Origin: Brevundimonas intermedia
GTDB lineage: Bacteria; Pseudomonadota; Alphaproteobacteria; Caulobacterales; Caulobacteraceae
Direction of reading: 5' to 3'
Length of the DNA stretch: 64,000 nucleotides
Assembly: GCF_004614235.1 (NCBI RefSeq)
Contig: NZ_SPVH01000006.1
Span: forward strand, 744,001 to 808,000
Positions within the stretch are counted from its first letter, which is position 1, and the number at the start of each line of letters is the position of its first letter. The notes below the pieces were generated by a model. The model saw only the letters and a list, made by a program, of their open reading frames with translations, did not search any database and was not told where the DNA came from. Of the stretch, positions 47,533 through 57,157 are shown piece after piece. The translations under genes and the position numbers were made by a program.

Positions 47533-48099
47533 TCAGGGGGCGTATCGCGTCGCCGCCTCGGGCAGGCCGTCGGGCAATCCGATGGCCGCGCGCCAGTCCT
47601 CGGGATGCAGCCGCGCCATCTCCAGATCCAGCCAGGCCAGCGGCTTCAGCCTGCCGTCCTCGTCCCAGAACCGTTCCGCCCACGGCTGTCCCCTCTCGCG
47701 CGCCCGCGCCCGGTCCCGCGCCGTCGCCTCCGGCCCCAGATGCGTCGCCCGCCAGTGATACAGCCACGGAATATGCCAGTGGGGCGCGCGGGTCAGCCGC
47801 TCGTCCTGCATCGCCGCCGCCAGACACTCCGCCAGCGCTCGCGCATCCTCCAGCTGGGCGGAAAAGGCGTCGCGCCGCGCCTGGATATGCCGGTCCCAGC
47901 CTTCCGCCGGCTCGATCGGCCCCGCCTGCGCCGGATCGGGCCGTTTCCACCCCTCCGCCTCGCGCCGCTTCCACAGGGCATGGACCCCCACGTCATAGCG
48001 CGCGGCGACCGAGCGCGCGGTCTCGCCGTCCTCCCACGCCTTGCGAACCTCGGCCCAGACGGCGTCCGGCCGGATCTTGCGATGTATGCCCTGGCTCAT
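47533..48099 (-). CDS. Helix-turn-helix protein of unknown function, paralog 1
   Basis: A 188-aa protein. Residues 8-52 (IRPDAVWAEVRKAWEDGE, then SVAARYDVGVHALWKRREAEGWKRP) form a helix-turn-helix-like module that is repeated in the divergent neighbour at 48275. The remaining 130 residues are rich in Trp, Arg and Glu (RAPHWHIPWLYHWRATHLGP) and carry no recognised domain. It may be a DNA-binding regulator with an effector part. Its start is 176 bases from that of the divergent paralog. Confidence 0.65.
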   Translation of the reverse strand: MSQGIHRKIRPDAVWAEVRKAWEDGETARSVAARYDVGVHALWKRREAEGWKRPDPAQAGPIEPAEGWDRHIQARRDAFSAQLEDARALAECLAAAMQDERLTRAPHWHIPWLYHWRATHLGPEATARDRARARERGQPWAERFWDEDGRLKPLAWLDLEMARLHPEDWRAAIGLPDGLPEAATRYAP

Positions 48100-48274
48100 G
48101 GGGAAAGGGTCGTCGCACGCCCCTGCGTCATCATCGGACGCAAGCCTCGCCCCGCGCCGATTTAGGATAGCTGGCGCGCCGTACCTGACATGTCGCGACG
48201 TGGAAAATCAGGTCTCTAGCCTCGAAAATCGCCCGTCTTCCGGCCTGAGGTAGAGACCGCCCCACACTGTCCGC

Positions 48275-48571
48275 ATGGAAAAACGCCGATACAAGATCAA
48301 ACCGCCCGAGGTCTGGACCCAGGTCCGACAGGACTATCTCTCCGGCCTCGACGCCAAAACCGTCGCCGCCCGCCACGGCGTCACCGAGGCCGCCCTGCGC
48401 GCCCGCGCCACCAAGGAGGGCTGGTCGCGCCACCCGCGCACCGAGACCCCGCCGCCCGCGCCCCAACCCCTGTCGTCTCAGGACGCGGCCGACCTGTCGC
48501 CCCCCTACTCCAGTGATCCCGCCGCCCTGGCGCGCGCCGCCGCCCAGGCCTCGGCCCCGGCGGTGACATAG
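48275..48571 (+). CDS. Helix-turn-helix protein of unknown function, paralog 2
   Basis: A 98-aa protein: the same module as paralog 1 (IKPPEVWTQVRQDYLSGLD, then TVAARHGVTEAALRARATKEGW) followed by a Pro/Ala/Ser-rich tail without the second domain. The shared words VW-x2-VR, VAAR-x3-V and EGW make common ancestry clear. It is transcribed away from paralog 1 and towards the small gene at 48591. Confidence 0.65.
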   Translation: MEKRRYKIKPPEVWTQVRQDYLSGLDAKTVAARHGVTEAALRARATKEGWSRHPRTETPPPAPQPLSSQDAADLSPPYSSDPAALARAAAQASAPAVT

Positions 48572-48590
48572 GTGGTGCGCGGGTGGGCCT

Positions 48591-48839
48591 TCATCGCCGC
48601 CGCACCCCGGCCTGCAGCCGCGCGGCCTGCCGCTCCAGCCGGGCCAGCAGGACATCCTGCATCTTCCCCGGCGCCCCGGCCTGCATCATCTTCTGCAGGC
48701 GCAGCATGCTCTCCAGCAGGCTCTGCGCCTCTGCCATCCGCGCCGCCACCCGCTCCAGCGGCTGCGCCCCCTTCCCGTCCCGTGCCGTCATCCAATCCTT
48801 CCCCGCCTCACCGCCGGACCTGATGCCCGGCCCCACCAT
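48591..48839 (-). CDS. Small helical protein, unknown function
   Basis: An 82-aa protein with a long predicted helix (VAARMAEAQSLLESMLRLQKMM, then VLLARLERQAARLQ) ending in Arg. ATG 48839 has GGGAG four bases upstream; ATG 48791, with AAGGA upstream, would give 66 aa. Function unknown. It is convergent with paralog 2 of the helix-turn-helix pair. Confidence 0.5.
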   Translation of the reverse strand: MVGPGIRSGGEAGKDWMTARDGKGAQPLERVAARMAEAQSLLESMLRLQKMMQAGAPGKMQDVLLARLERQAARLQAGVRRR

Positions 48840-49100
48840 TATGCTCCCGCCCGCCCCCGTGCTGAGAAAGAGGAGTCCGGAAGGACCGGCCGGGGACGCA
48901 AGGTGTTGAAAGGACGGGGGGTCGCGACGACACACCCCGTGTTCCGGCGTGATGGGAATAAAGTTTCAGGGCTCAGGCGCGCGAGGGTCGGGAAGGGTCG
49001 ACGAAGGGCGCGAAGGGGCGGGAGGATGGGGGTCGGGCATGTTTCGACGCGGCATCGCCGCTAACATTGTTGCTTACATGGGGATGAGGAGAAGGGGGAT

Positions 49101-51020
49101 ATGCAGACAGATGTCGACCGCACGCCGAATCACTTCCAATCTACGCCCATGACAAATCTCGACGCCAACGCAGTGGCTATCGGTGTAGCCACCCACATCT
49201 ACGATAGTTTGGCTGCCAGCGCAGCAGCGCGCCTGAAGTCAAGCTTAACAAAAGTAAAGGCAAAGTTGACTAGCGAACTCGGCGTTTACGCCAACGCCGT
49301 TTTGCGCCGTACCTTATGGGTGAAAACAATCGTTCATCCAGACGAGTCTGTACACATCGACGATATCTATGTGCCGCTCTCTTATGAGATATCCGGCGAC
49401 GCCGCTACTGACACTTCTATAAGGTCAGCGTTCGACGCTGGCGGAAAGCTGCTCATATTTGGGACGGCGGGCGGCGGCAAGTCTATGCTTATTAAGAAAA
49501 TATGCTCAGACCTTTTGCGATCCAATCAAGCGAGAATTCCAATATTTTATGAGCTGCGCTATCTAAATAAGCTAGAGAGTAAAGACCTAAACTCCGCTTT
49601 ACTGAAATCTATTACGGAGCATGCGCCATCTTACACCGGAGAGATGCTAGCTTCATCTTTGAAATCCGGGAGATTCGGATTGATCCTAGATGGGTTTGAC
49701 GAAATCGACCATGATTTTAGGCAGAAGATTGGGATTCAAATAGAAGAGATTGTCAATAAGTACCCCGGACTTCCAGTAATCATCACATCCCGACCCGAAG
49801 ACAATCTTCCCGGATTAGGATCATTTTCGACCTATCACGCTTTAAGAATGTCGATAGACCAGACTTTATCTTTGATATCAAAGATTGATTATGACGACGA
49901 GAAGAAATCGGCATTCCTTGATGATGTAAGGTCAAGGCTATATGCCGAGCATCAAGACTTTATGTCAATACCACTAATGGTATCTATGATGCTATTAACC
50001 TACTCTTACTATTCTGAAATACCGGCCAAAATACATATATTTTATAGGCAGGCATTTGACGTGCTTTCACAACGGCACGACAGGAGCAAGGGCGTTTACA
50101 CTAGAAAATCATACTCCGGCTTATCTCCAGACGAGTTCCGCGACACGTTCTCATATTTTTGTGCATCGACTTATTTGGAAAACAGGTACGAGTTTGGCGA
50201 GGGAGAAGCAAGCGACCATATCGAAAAGTCACTTTTATATTTCGACTTTTCTGCGAAAGCTGAAGATGTAAAGACTGACCTGGTAGAGTCGTCGTGTCTA
50301 CTACAAAGAGATGGAATAAATATTACATTTGTCCATCGCTCATTTCAGGAATATTTTACGGCTGTTTTTATCTCTAAACTGAATGATGAACAGGCTAGAA
50401 TGATGATAGACCCTCTCGTTAATCGGGCTGAATCGGATAGCGTTTTGGAAATGCTGCTTGAGATGTCTCCGAACTTTTTTGAGCGCGCATGGGTTCTGCC
50501 AACAATTGATGATTTATTATCTCATGTGAGGGCGCAAAACGATCAATATGATCCTTTTGATGCAATACCTGATATATTTGACAAAATAAGCATAGGTGAT
50601 GATAAGGTCACTGCTGGCAATGCTGAGACCACGAAGGGCAATCAGGCTATGGCTCTTTGGATGCTTTATGACATCCATCGTCTTGCCGATCAGTGGCGAG
50701 AGCCTGACGAACCTTTTCGCGCCCTCTCAGCTATTTCAAAAGATAAAGATGTAGAGTCTGAGTTCCTTCACCTCGTCGGGGATTCTGAAATGTACTTGCA
50801 GTTCAAAAGAACTGGACAAGCCACCGAGCTGCACGACGACGATCCGGGCTCGTTGGTGGAACTCGAATATGCTTCGACGTCACTTAGAACAGCACTGCTC
50901 GCTCATAAGGGCATAGATCGCGAAATTCGAGCCTGGAAGAAAATCAAGAACGATATCGAAAAAAGGAATCGTGGGCAGGGAGCATCACTAGCATCGATTA
51001 TTAGCGCCGCTGCTAACTAG
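49101..51020 (+). CDS. NACHT-domain STAND NTPase (bacterial NLR-like), candidate phage defence
   Basis: A 639-aa protein. A helical N-terminal part (about residues 1-110) ends with VHIDDIYVPLSYEI, a string common in front of bacterial NACHT domains. The NACHT core has Walker A (GTAGGGKS, 121-128), extended Walker B (LILDGFDEID, Asp 197) and the sensor VIITSRPED. The helical arm and winged helix end at FVHRSFQEYF (His about 412). The last 200 residues are helical with no known effector, sensor or repeat domain. Codons are strikingly AT-rich compared with the flanking genes, which signals transfer. A strong ribosome site (GAGAAGGGGG) precedes ATG 49101. It is a single-gene unit next to uvrB. 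Confidence 0.85.
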   Translation: MQTDVDRTPNHFQSTPMTNLDANAVAIGVATHIYDSLAASAAARLKSSLTKVKAKLTSELGVYANAVLRRTLWVKTIVHPDESVHIDDIYVPLSYEISGDAATDTSIRSAFDAGGKLLIFGTAGGGKSMLIKKICSDLLRSNQARIPIFYELRYLNKLESKDLNSALLKSITEHAPSYTGEMLASSLKSGRFGLILDGFDEIDHDFRQKIGIQIEEIVNKYPGLPVIITSRPEDNLPGLGSFSTYHALRMSIDQTLSLISKIDYDDEKKSAFLDDVRSRLYAEHQDFMSIPLMVSMMLLTYSYYSEIPAKIHIFYRQAFDVLSQRHDRSKGVYTRKSYSGLSPDEFRDTFSYFCASTYLENRYEFGEGEASDHIEKSLLYFDFSAKAEDVKTDLVESSCLLQRDGINITFVHRSFQEYFTAVFISKLNDEQARMMIDPLVNRAESDSVLEMLLEMSPNFFERAWVLPTIDDLLSHVRAQNDQYDPFDAIPDIFDKISIGDDKVTAGNAETTKGNQAMALWMLYDIHRLADQWREPDEPFRALSAISKDKDVESEFLHLVGDSEMYLQFKRTGQATELHDDDPGSLVELEYASTSLRTALLAHKGIDREIRAWKKIKNDIEKRNRGQGASLASIISAAAN

Positions 51021-51347
51021 ATGTTCTTCCAGCATATCCACGTCGGTACTGTCGCAATTACCGATAGGTTTGCTAGTAACCCTGCGCTATAGGCCCTCGG
51101 CCTGCTTGTAGGCACGGGCAAGGAAATTGAGACCTCCATCACGGTCGGTATGTTTTCGCTCTGATGCCGGCATCGGGTGTGGTCGATGCGCACCGGTACG
51201 GCCAAGGTAGCCGAGTTCATGCTGAGCGGACACAAGCGGAGGGTCGGTGTTGTCGGCCAGGGCGTCGGACATAATCGGCAGGATGATGCTGCTGGGTCTT
51301 ACTGAGCCTACGCACCGCAAATCCCTGTCTCAGCCTGAATCTAGGAC
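51021..51347. other. Non-coding right flank of the NACHT gene
   Basis: These 327 bases between the NACHT gene and uvrB have base composition intermediate between the AT-rich island and the host. Two minus-strand ORFs (51017-51235 and 51087-51320) do not resemble known proteins and have poor codon use. They could be decayed remnants of a mobile element, but no terminal repeat or transposase motif was seen. No terminator is clear after the NACHT stop. Confidence 0.4.
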
Positions 51348-53702
51348 CTACAGCCGCCCCTTCCTGAACCGCTCCTGCGCTTCCGCCGCCGCGTCCGCGC
51401 GCCATCGCTTCGGCGCCGACTTGTCCACCTCTTCCCCCGCGCCGGTCAGGGCTTCGTTGGCGAACTCCAGGTCCATCAGCTTCATGCGCTTGATCTCGTC
51501 GCGCAGGCGGCCGGCTTCCTCGAACTCCAGGTTGGAGGCGGCCTCGCGCATGCGGCCTTCCAGGTCGCGCAGGGCGGCCTGGAAGTTGGAGCCGACGAAG
51601 GGTTTGGAGGCCTCGGCCACGCCCGGCCGGGTGATCCGGTCCATCTCGCGCGACTCATAGGGGCTGGCCATGATCTCCTTGATGTCGCGCTTGACGCTCT
51701 CGGGGGTGATGCCGTGTTCGGTGTTGTAGGCGACCTGGCGTTCGCGGCGGCGGTCGGTCTCGGCGATGGCGCGCTCCATACTGCCGGTCATGCGATCGGC
51801 GTACAGGATGACGCGGCCGTCCACGTTGCGCGCGGCGCGGCCGATGGTCTGGATCAATGAGGTCTCGGAGCGCAGGAAGCCCTCCTTGTCCGCGTCCAGG
51901 ATGGCGACCAGGCCGCACTCGGGGATGTCCAGACCCTCGCGCAGCAGGTTGATGCCGATCAGACAGTCGAACGATCCCAGACGCAGGTCGCGCAGGATCT
52001 CGATCCGCTCCAGCGTGTCGACGTCGGAGTGCATGTAGCGGACGCGCACCCCCTGTTCGTGCATGTATTCGGTCAGGTCCTCGGCCATCTTCTTGGTCAG
52101 GGTGGTGACCAGACTGCGGTAGCCCTTGGCGGTCGTCGCCTTGACCTCGTCGATGACGTCGTCGACCTGGTTGCGGGTCTTGCCCGAGACGGGGCGGATC
52201 TCGACCGGCGGGTCGATCAGGCCGGTGGGGCGGATCACCTGTTCGACGAAGACGCCGCCCGCCTGTTCCATCTCCCACGGGCCGGGGGTGGCGCTGACAT
52301 GAACCGTCTGGGGGCGCATGGCCTCCCATTCCTCGAACTTGAGCGGGCGGTTGTCGATGCAGGAGGGCAGGCGGAAACCGTATTCCGCCAGCGTCGATTT
52401 GCGGCGGTAGTCGCCCCGGAACATGCCGTTGATCTGGCCGATGGTGACGTGGCTCTCGTCCACGAACAGCAGGGCGTTGTCGGGGATGTATTCGAAGAAG
52501 GTGGGCGGGGGCTCGCCCGGCGCGCGGCCGGTCAGCCAGCGGGAATAGTTCTCGATGCCGGCGCAGCTGCCGGTGGCCTCCATCATCTCCAGGTCGAAAC
52601 GGGTGCGCTGTTCGAGGCGCTGGGCCTCCAGCAGTTTGCCGTTCTCGACCATCCAGTCCAGCGTCTCCTTCAGCTCGGCCTTGATGCCGCTGGTGGCCTG
52701 GTTCAGCGTGGGGCGCGGGGTCACATAGTGGCTGGCGGCGTAGACGGTGATCTCGGTCAGGTCGGCGGTCTTCTTGCCGGTCAGGGGATCGAACTCCTGG
52801 ATCGCCTCCAGCTCGTCCCCGAACAGGCTGATGCGCCAGGCGCGGTCCTCCAGGTGGACCGGGAAGATTTCGATCACGTCCCCACGCTTCCTGAACATGC
52901 CCCGGTCGAAGTTCAGGTCGTTGCGCTTGTACTGCAGCGCGATCAAATCCGCCCGCAGCTTCCCCTCATCGATCTGGTCTCCGACCTTCAGCGTGAACGT
53001 CATCGCCGTATAGGTCTCAACCGACCCGATGCCGTAGATGCAAGACACCGACGCCACGACGATGACATCTTCGCGTTCTAGTATAGCCCGAGTAGCTGAG
53101 TGCCGCATCCGGTCGATCTGCTCATTGATCGATGAATCCTTCTCAATGTAGGTGTCGGTTCGCGGAACGTAAGCTTCCGGCTGATAGTAATCGTAGTAGC
53201 TTACGAAGTATTCTACGGCGTTGTCCGGGAAAAAGCTCTTGAATTCGGAATAGAGCTGGGCCGCCAGCGTCTTGTTTGGGGCCAAGATCAGGGCCGGGCG
53301 CTGCGTCTGTTCGATCACCTTGGCCATGGTGAAGGTCTTGCCAGACCCAGTGACGCCCAGCAGCACCTGGTCGCGGTCACCCGCCCCGGCCTGGGCCACC
53401 AGTTCGGCGATGGCGGCGGGCTGGTCGCCGGCGGGGGTGTATTTGGTTTCAAGCCGGAAGCGCCCGCCCTTCTTCTTGCCCTCGTGCGAGGGGCGGTGCG
53501 GCACCCAGTCGGCCGGCGCCGCGATGGGCTCCTCCGGCGTCAGGCGCGGGCCGGTGACGGGGGCGAACATCGGCATCTTGCCCCCGTTCGCGGCGTGGTC
53601 GCGCTTGAAGGCGACGGCGGCCTCGCGCACGCCCGGGTCGGGTGTGTGGACCGGCTTGGAAGGCTTGGCCGCGGGGGGCTTCGGGGTCGAAGAACGGTTC
53701 AT
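51348..53702 (-). CDS. uvrB: Excinuclease ABC subunit B
   Basis: UvrB (784 aa) verifies DNA damage and recruits UvrC in nucleotide excision repair. Helicase motif I is [10 protein letters not shown]; the beta-hairpin is [21 protein letters not shown] is motif II; the RAARNVDG motif VI and a C-terminal UVR helix pair ([20 protein letters not shown]) are present. An 85-residue N-terminal extension before the helicase core is common in alphaproteobacteria. A stretch near 53060-53275 uses rare codons (GTA, ATA, CTA, TCA) unlike the rest of the gene. Confidence 0.98.
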   Translation of the reverse strand: MNRSSTPKPPAAKPSKPVHTPDPGVREAAVAFKRDHAANGGKMPMFAPVTGPRLTPEEPIAAPADWVPHRPSHEGKKKGGRFRLETKYTPAGDQPAAIAELVAQAGAGDRDQVLLGVTGSGKTFTMAKVIEQTQRPALILAPNKTLAAQLYSEFKSFFPDNAVEYFVSYYDYYQPEAYVPRTDTYIEKDSSINEQIDRMRHSATRAILEREDVIVVASVSCIYGIGSVETYTAMTFTLKVGDQIDEGKLRADLIALQYKRNDLNFDRGMFRKRGDVIEIFPVHLEDRAWRISLFGDELEAIQEFDPLTGKKTADLTEITVYAASHYVTPRPTLNQATSGIKAELKETLDWMVENGKLLEAQRLEQRTRFDLEMMEATGSCAGIENYSRWLTGRAPGEPPPTFFEYIPDNALLFVDESHVTIGQINGMFRGDYRRKSTLAEYGFRLPSCIDNRPLKFEEWEAMRPQTVHVSATPGPWEMEQAGGVFVEQVIRPTGLIDPPVEIRPVSGKTRNQVDDVIDEVKATTAKGYRSLVTTLTKKMAEDLTEYMHEQGVRVRYMHSDVDTLERIEILRDLRLGSFDCLIGINLLREGLDIPECGLVAILDADKEGFLRSETSLIQTIGRAARNVDGRVILYADRMTGSMERAIAETDRRRERQVAYNTEHGITPESVKRDIKEIMASPYESREMDRITRPGVAEASKPFVGSNFQAALRDLEGRMREAASNLEFEEAGRLRDEIKRMKLMDLEFANEALTGAGEEVDKSAPKRWRADAAAEAQERFRKGRL

Positions 53703-54007
53703 GAACAGAACTTAGTGCGCGGCGGGCAGCGGCGCCAGAGAGGCGCGCGCAGCGCCGCCGATGTCGGTTCAGGGCGTAAAAATGGCGGCAAAGCGGCGTT
53801 ATGTAGAAATATAATGCCACATTGCGTCGCGGCATATGCTGTTTCACGCTCAATTTCACCATTTCTCGTACAATTTTGCGACTTTTTAGTTGCGGTATGT
53901 AGTGCATGTGCCTAACACCGTCACAGAACGGATTTGTTTGACGTACCGGTGGTACATATCCGCGATATCTAGCTGTTGCCCTAAGTATTGTTCAATACTG
54001 TTTGTGA
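53703..54007. promoter_or_regulatory. AT-rich control region upstream of the TonB receptor
   Basis: The 305 bases between the divergent uvrB and receptor genes are markedly AT-rich, especially 53800-54000. Two perfect inverted repeats lie near the receptor start: GTACC-GGT-GGTAC at 53943-53955, and AGTATTG-TT-CAATACT at 53984-53999, the latter ending 8 bases before the ATG. The second would overlap the ribosome-binding position, so it may be an operator or an RNA hairpin that masks the start. No Shine-Dalgarno sequence is seen. Confidence 0.45.
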
Positions 54008-57000
54008 ATGAGGCGTATGCGTACTCGTAAAAATCACCTTCTGTCGTCGACCATGGTCGGCGGAATTGTGGCAGCTTCGCTGTCCATGCTTTCTGCACCT
54101 GCTGTACTGGCTCAAGATGCAGCCGTTGCTCAGGCTGACGAGTCCACCAGCGTCGAGGACATCGTCGTCATTGGTTCGCGCATTCGCCGCGACAATTACA
54201 ACGCGCCTTCCCCGACCCAGGTCGTGACGCGCGAAGAAGCGACCCTGCAGGGCTTCGCCTCAACCACGGAAGCGCTGCAGAGCACGGCTGTCACCGGCGG
54301 CACCTCGCAGATCAACAACTCCTATGGCGGCTACGTCACCGACGGCGGTCCGGGCGCCAACACCATCGGCCTGCGCGGCATGAGCCCCAGCCGCACCCTG
54401 GTGCTGCTGAACGGTCGCCGTGTCTCGCCGGCCGGTTCGCGCGGCTCGGTCGGCGCCGCCGACCTGAACGTCCTGCCCACCGCCATCATCGACCGTGTCG
54501 AAGTGCTGCGCGATGGCGCTTCGTCGGTCTATGGTTCGGACGCCGTCGCCGGCGTGGTCAACATCCAGACCCGCCAGAACTTCGAAGGCTTGACCATCGA
54601 AGCCCAGCGCAACGAGCCGCTGGAAGCCAATGGCGCGGGCGGATCGACCCGTCTGTCGCTGACGGCCGGCGTCCAGGGCGATCGTTGGCGCGCCGCCGGT
54701 TCGGTCGAACGCTACGAGCGTGACGAACTGACCCTGCGCGACCGAGAGTTCACCCGTTGCCAGACCGATGGTTTCCGCAACGGCCAGGACTTCATCGACC
54801 CGCTGACCGGCCAGTCGAAATGCTATCCGATCACCACGACCGGCTCGAACGGCGTGTCGATCAATACTGTCTCGCTGGGCGTAGAAGGCACGCCGAGCGC
54901 CAGCGGCGCGAGGACGTTCGTCGGCGTGGCGGGCGCCGGGGCGCCCGGCTCGGTCGGGACGGTGTTCAACCGCTGGCGTCCGAACGCAGGCGTCGCCGGC
55001 GGCGTGCCCGGCTTCGAAGGCGTGGGCGGCGGCGCGAACGATCTGAACGTTCGCGACACGTTCGAAGACCGCATGCTGAACGAGTCGCTGATCTCGCCGG
55101 TCGAGATCACGACCCTTTACGGCGAGGTCGGCTACGACCTGCAAGCGTTGGGCAATGCGGAGATCTACGGCGAGGCGCTGTTCAACCAGCGCAAGTCGTC
55201 GCAGACCGGCTATCGTCAGCTTGCGCTGGACTATGCCAAAGGCAGCCCGCTGATCCCCGACAGCTTGGCGTTCAGCACGGTCTCGGGCGACCAGGGCCTT
55301 AACAAAGGCCAGGATGTCGGCGTCCGCGCCTTCATCGGCTTCGGCAACGACAATTCCGAACAGGAAGTCGATTTCGGCCGTTACGTCGTCGGCATCAAGG
55401 GTGACTTCTTCCTGCCGGAATGGCGCTATGACGCCTACGCCAGCTATTCGCGGTCCAAGTCGACCTACACGAGCGAGCAGTTCCTGACGGATCGCCTGAT
55501 CGAGACCCTCGACGTGGTCGGCGACGCCCAGACCGGTTTCCAATGCGCTCAACTGGCCTCGAACCCCGGTTGCGTCGCCGCTCCCGCTCTGAACGCCCAG
55601 ACCATCGGCGGCGTGCTGCCGCAGGATTGGGTCGATTATGTCTTCCGTCCGGTGACCGGCACGACCGAGTTCGTCGAAAAGGTCGTCAGCTTCGGCATCG
55701 ACGGCCCGCTGTTCAGCCTGCCTGCCGGCCGCGTCATGGGCTTCTTCGGCGCTGAATGGCGTGAGTCGGAAATCGACGACACTCCGGGCCTGGATAGCCA
55801 ACTGGGCAACACCTACAACTTCTCGACCTCGGCCATCACGCGTGGTTCGGACTCGGTGAAGGAAGTGTTCGGCGAAATCGAAGCCCCGCTTCTGGTGGAC
55901 CTGCCGGGCGTGCGCGAACTGACCCTGAACGGTTCGTTCCGCTACACTGACTATGACTCCTACGGCGACGACACGACCTACAAGATCGGTCTGGTCTATC
56001 GTCCGATCGACTGGGTCACCGTTCGCGGCACCTACGGCACCTCGTATCGCGCCCCGGCGCTGTTCGAACAGTTCGTCGGCGCCACCTCCGGCTTCCTGGC
56101 CAGCACCAACGATCGCTGCAACAACTACGGCGCGCCGAACGTGAACCCGAACCGTGTCGCCAACTGCACGGCCGAAGGTCTGGCGGGCGACTTCCAGTCG
56201 ACCAATAGCGTCCAGGTCATCACGGCGGGCGGCGCCGACGCCGGCCTGTCGGCCGAAACCTCGACCAACATGACCGTCGGCCTGGTGATCCAGCCGCCTC
56301 TGCCCTCCAGCTGGGGTGATCTGGCCTTCGCCGTCGACTATTATGAGATCGAGGTCGAAAACGGCGTGTCGCGCACCGGCGCAGGCGAAATCCTGACTCG
56401 CTGCTACGATTCCAACCCGGAAGAATTTGCAGCCGACGCCGGCTTCTGCCGCCTGATCACACGCGATCCGGCCGACAACAGCCTCACGGTCTCGGATAGC
56501 TACGTCAATCTGGCCACCGACAATGTGAAGGGCCTCGACTACACCGTGCGTTACCGCAAGGATGTCGGCCCCGGCACGGCGCTGTTCAACCTGGCGGTCA
56601 CCCAGTACACGGAAATTTCGAGCAAGCTGTTCGCCGAAGACCCGCTGGAAGACTTCACCGGCATGGTCAACAATCCGGAGTTCACCGGAACGGCCGACGT
56701 CTCCTACGCCTGGGACAAGTGGCGCGTGCGCTACGGCGTCGAATGGATCCAGGGATCGGACAGCTACGAGTACTATGGCGAAGATCCGGCGACTTCGGAC
56801 TACGACCTGGAAGTTGGCGATTACTGGCTGCACAACGCTTCGGTGCAATATTCGGCCAACGGCTGGACTGCGACCGCGGGTGTGCGCAACCTGTTCAACG
56901 AAGATCCGCCCACCGTTTCGTCGGGCGTGTACAACCGGGTCGGCAACGCACCGCTGTACTCGGGCTACGACTACCTGGGCCGCACGGCCTTCGTGAACCT

Positions 57001-57016
57001 GACCAAGTCGTTCTAA
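54008..57016 (+). CDS. TonB-dependent receptor
   Basis: A 1002-aa outer-membrane receptor. A signal peptide (cleavage after PAVLAQ) precedes the TonB box region EDIVVIGSRIRRDNYNAPSP. The plug domain (about residues 60-170) contains LRGMSPSRTLVLLNGRRV and the RVEVLRDGASSVYGSDAVAGVVNI motif, and a 22-strand barrel fills the rest. The family end GRTAFVNLTKSF is intact. The sequence is of the large Caulobacterales/Xanthomonadales type that takes up carbohydrate or other organic nutrients rather than classic siderophores; ligand unknown. A terminator follows at 57039. Confidence 0.96.
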   Translation: MRRMRTRKNHLLSSTMVGGIVAASLSMLSAPAVLAQDAAVAQADESTSVEDIVVIGSRIRRDNYNAPSPTQVVTREEATLQGFASTTEALQSTAVTGGTSQINNSYGGYVTDGGPGANTIGLRGMSPSRTLVLLNGRRVSPAGSRGSVGAADLNVLPTAIIDRVEVLRDGASSVYGSDAVAGVVNIQTRQNFEGLTIEAQRNEPLEANGAGGSTRLSLTAGVQGDRWRAAGSVERYERDELTLRDREFTRCQTDGFRNGQDFIDPLTGQSKCYPITTTGSNGVSINTVSLGVEGTPSASGARTFVGVAGAGAPGSVGTVFNRWRPNAGVAGGVPGFEGVGGGANDLNVRDTFEDRMLNESLISPVEITTLYGEVGYDLQALGNAEIYGEALFNQRKSSQTGYRQLALDYAKGSPLIPDSLAFSTVSGDQGLNKGQDVGVRAFIGFGNDNSEQEVDFGRYVVGIKGDFFLPEWRYDAYASYSRSKSTYTSEQFLTDRLIETLDVVGDAQTGFQCAQLASNPGCVAAPALNAQTIGGVLPQDWVDYVFRPVTGTTEFVEKVVSFGIDGPLFSLPAGRVMGFFGAEWRESEIDDTPGLDSQLGNTYNFSTSAITRGSDSVKEVFGEIEAPLLVDLPGVRELTLNGSFRYTDYDSYGDDTTYKIGLVYRPIDWVTVRGTYGTSYRAPALFEQFVGATSGFLASTNDRCNNYGAPNVNPNRVANCTAEGLAGDFQSTNSVQVITAGGADAGLSAETSTNMTVGLVIQPPLPSSWGDLAFAVDYYEIEVENGVSRTGAGEILTRCYDSNPEEFAADAGFCRLITRDPADNSLTVSDSYVNLATDNVKGLDYTVRYRKDVGPGTALFNLAVTQYTEISSKLFAEDPLEDFTGMVNNPEFTGTADVSYAWDKWRVRYGVEWIQGSDSYEYYGEDPATSDYDLEVGDYWLHNASVQYSANGWTATAGVRNLFNEDPPTVSSGVYNRVGNAPLYSGYDYLGRTAFVNLTKSF

Positions 57017-57038
57017 GAACGGTCTCGTTCAAGACGGC

Positions 57039-57076
57039 AAAGGGCGGCGGACTTAGGTCCGCCGCCCTTTTCTTTT
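57039..57076 (+). terminator. Rho-independent terminator after the TonB receptor
   Basis: A perfect 14-bp stem (AAAGGGCGGCGGAC and GTCCGCCGCCCTTT) with a TTAG loop is followed by TCTTTT. Confidence 0.96.
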
Positions 57077-57121
57077 GCGTAGCGACCGATTGACTCCCTC
57101 GCACAGTATGTCGCATACACT

Positions 57122-57142
57122 GTGTGTCACACACTATGTGAC
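57122..57142. promoter_or_regulatory. Palindromic operator upstream of the padR-type gene
   Basis: Overlapping perfect inverted repeats: GTGTG-T-CACAC at 57122-57132 and GTCACA-CACTA-TGTGAC at 57126-57142. The first base of the GGAGG ribosome site is 5 bases later. Position and form suggest autoregulation by the PadR protein it precedes. Confidence 0.55.
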
Positions 57143-57157
57143 GTACGGAGGTGGCGG

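Noticed and set aside
51087..51320. Minus-strand ORF after the NACHT gene, possible mobile-element remnant
   Set aside because: No transposase or integrase motif could be recognised, so it is only mentioned as part of the flank.
53886..54098. 70-codon minus-strand ORF overlapping the TonB receptor start
   Set aside because: Overlaps the signal peptide coding part, has no ribosome site and no family match.
54260..56848. 862-codon minus-strand ORF opposite the TonB receptor
   Set aside because: Antisense shadow of a long GC-rich gene; Arg/Ala/Gly-rich composition, no motifs.
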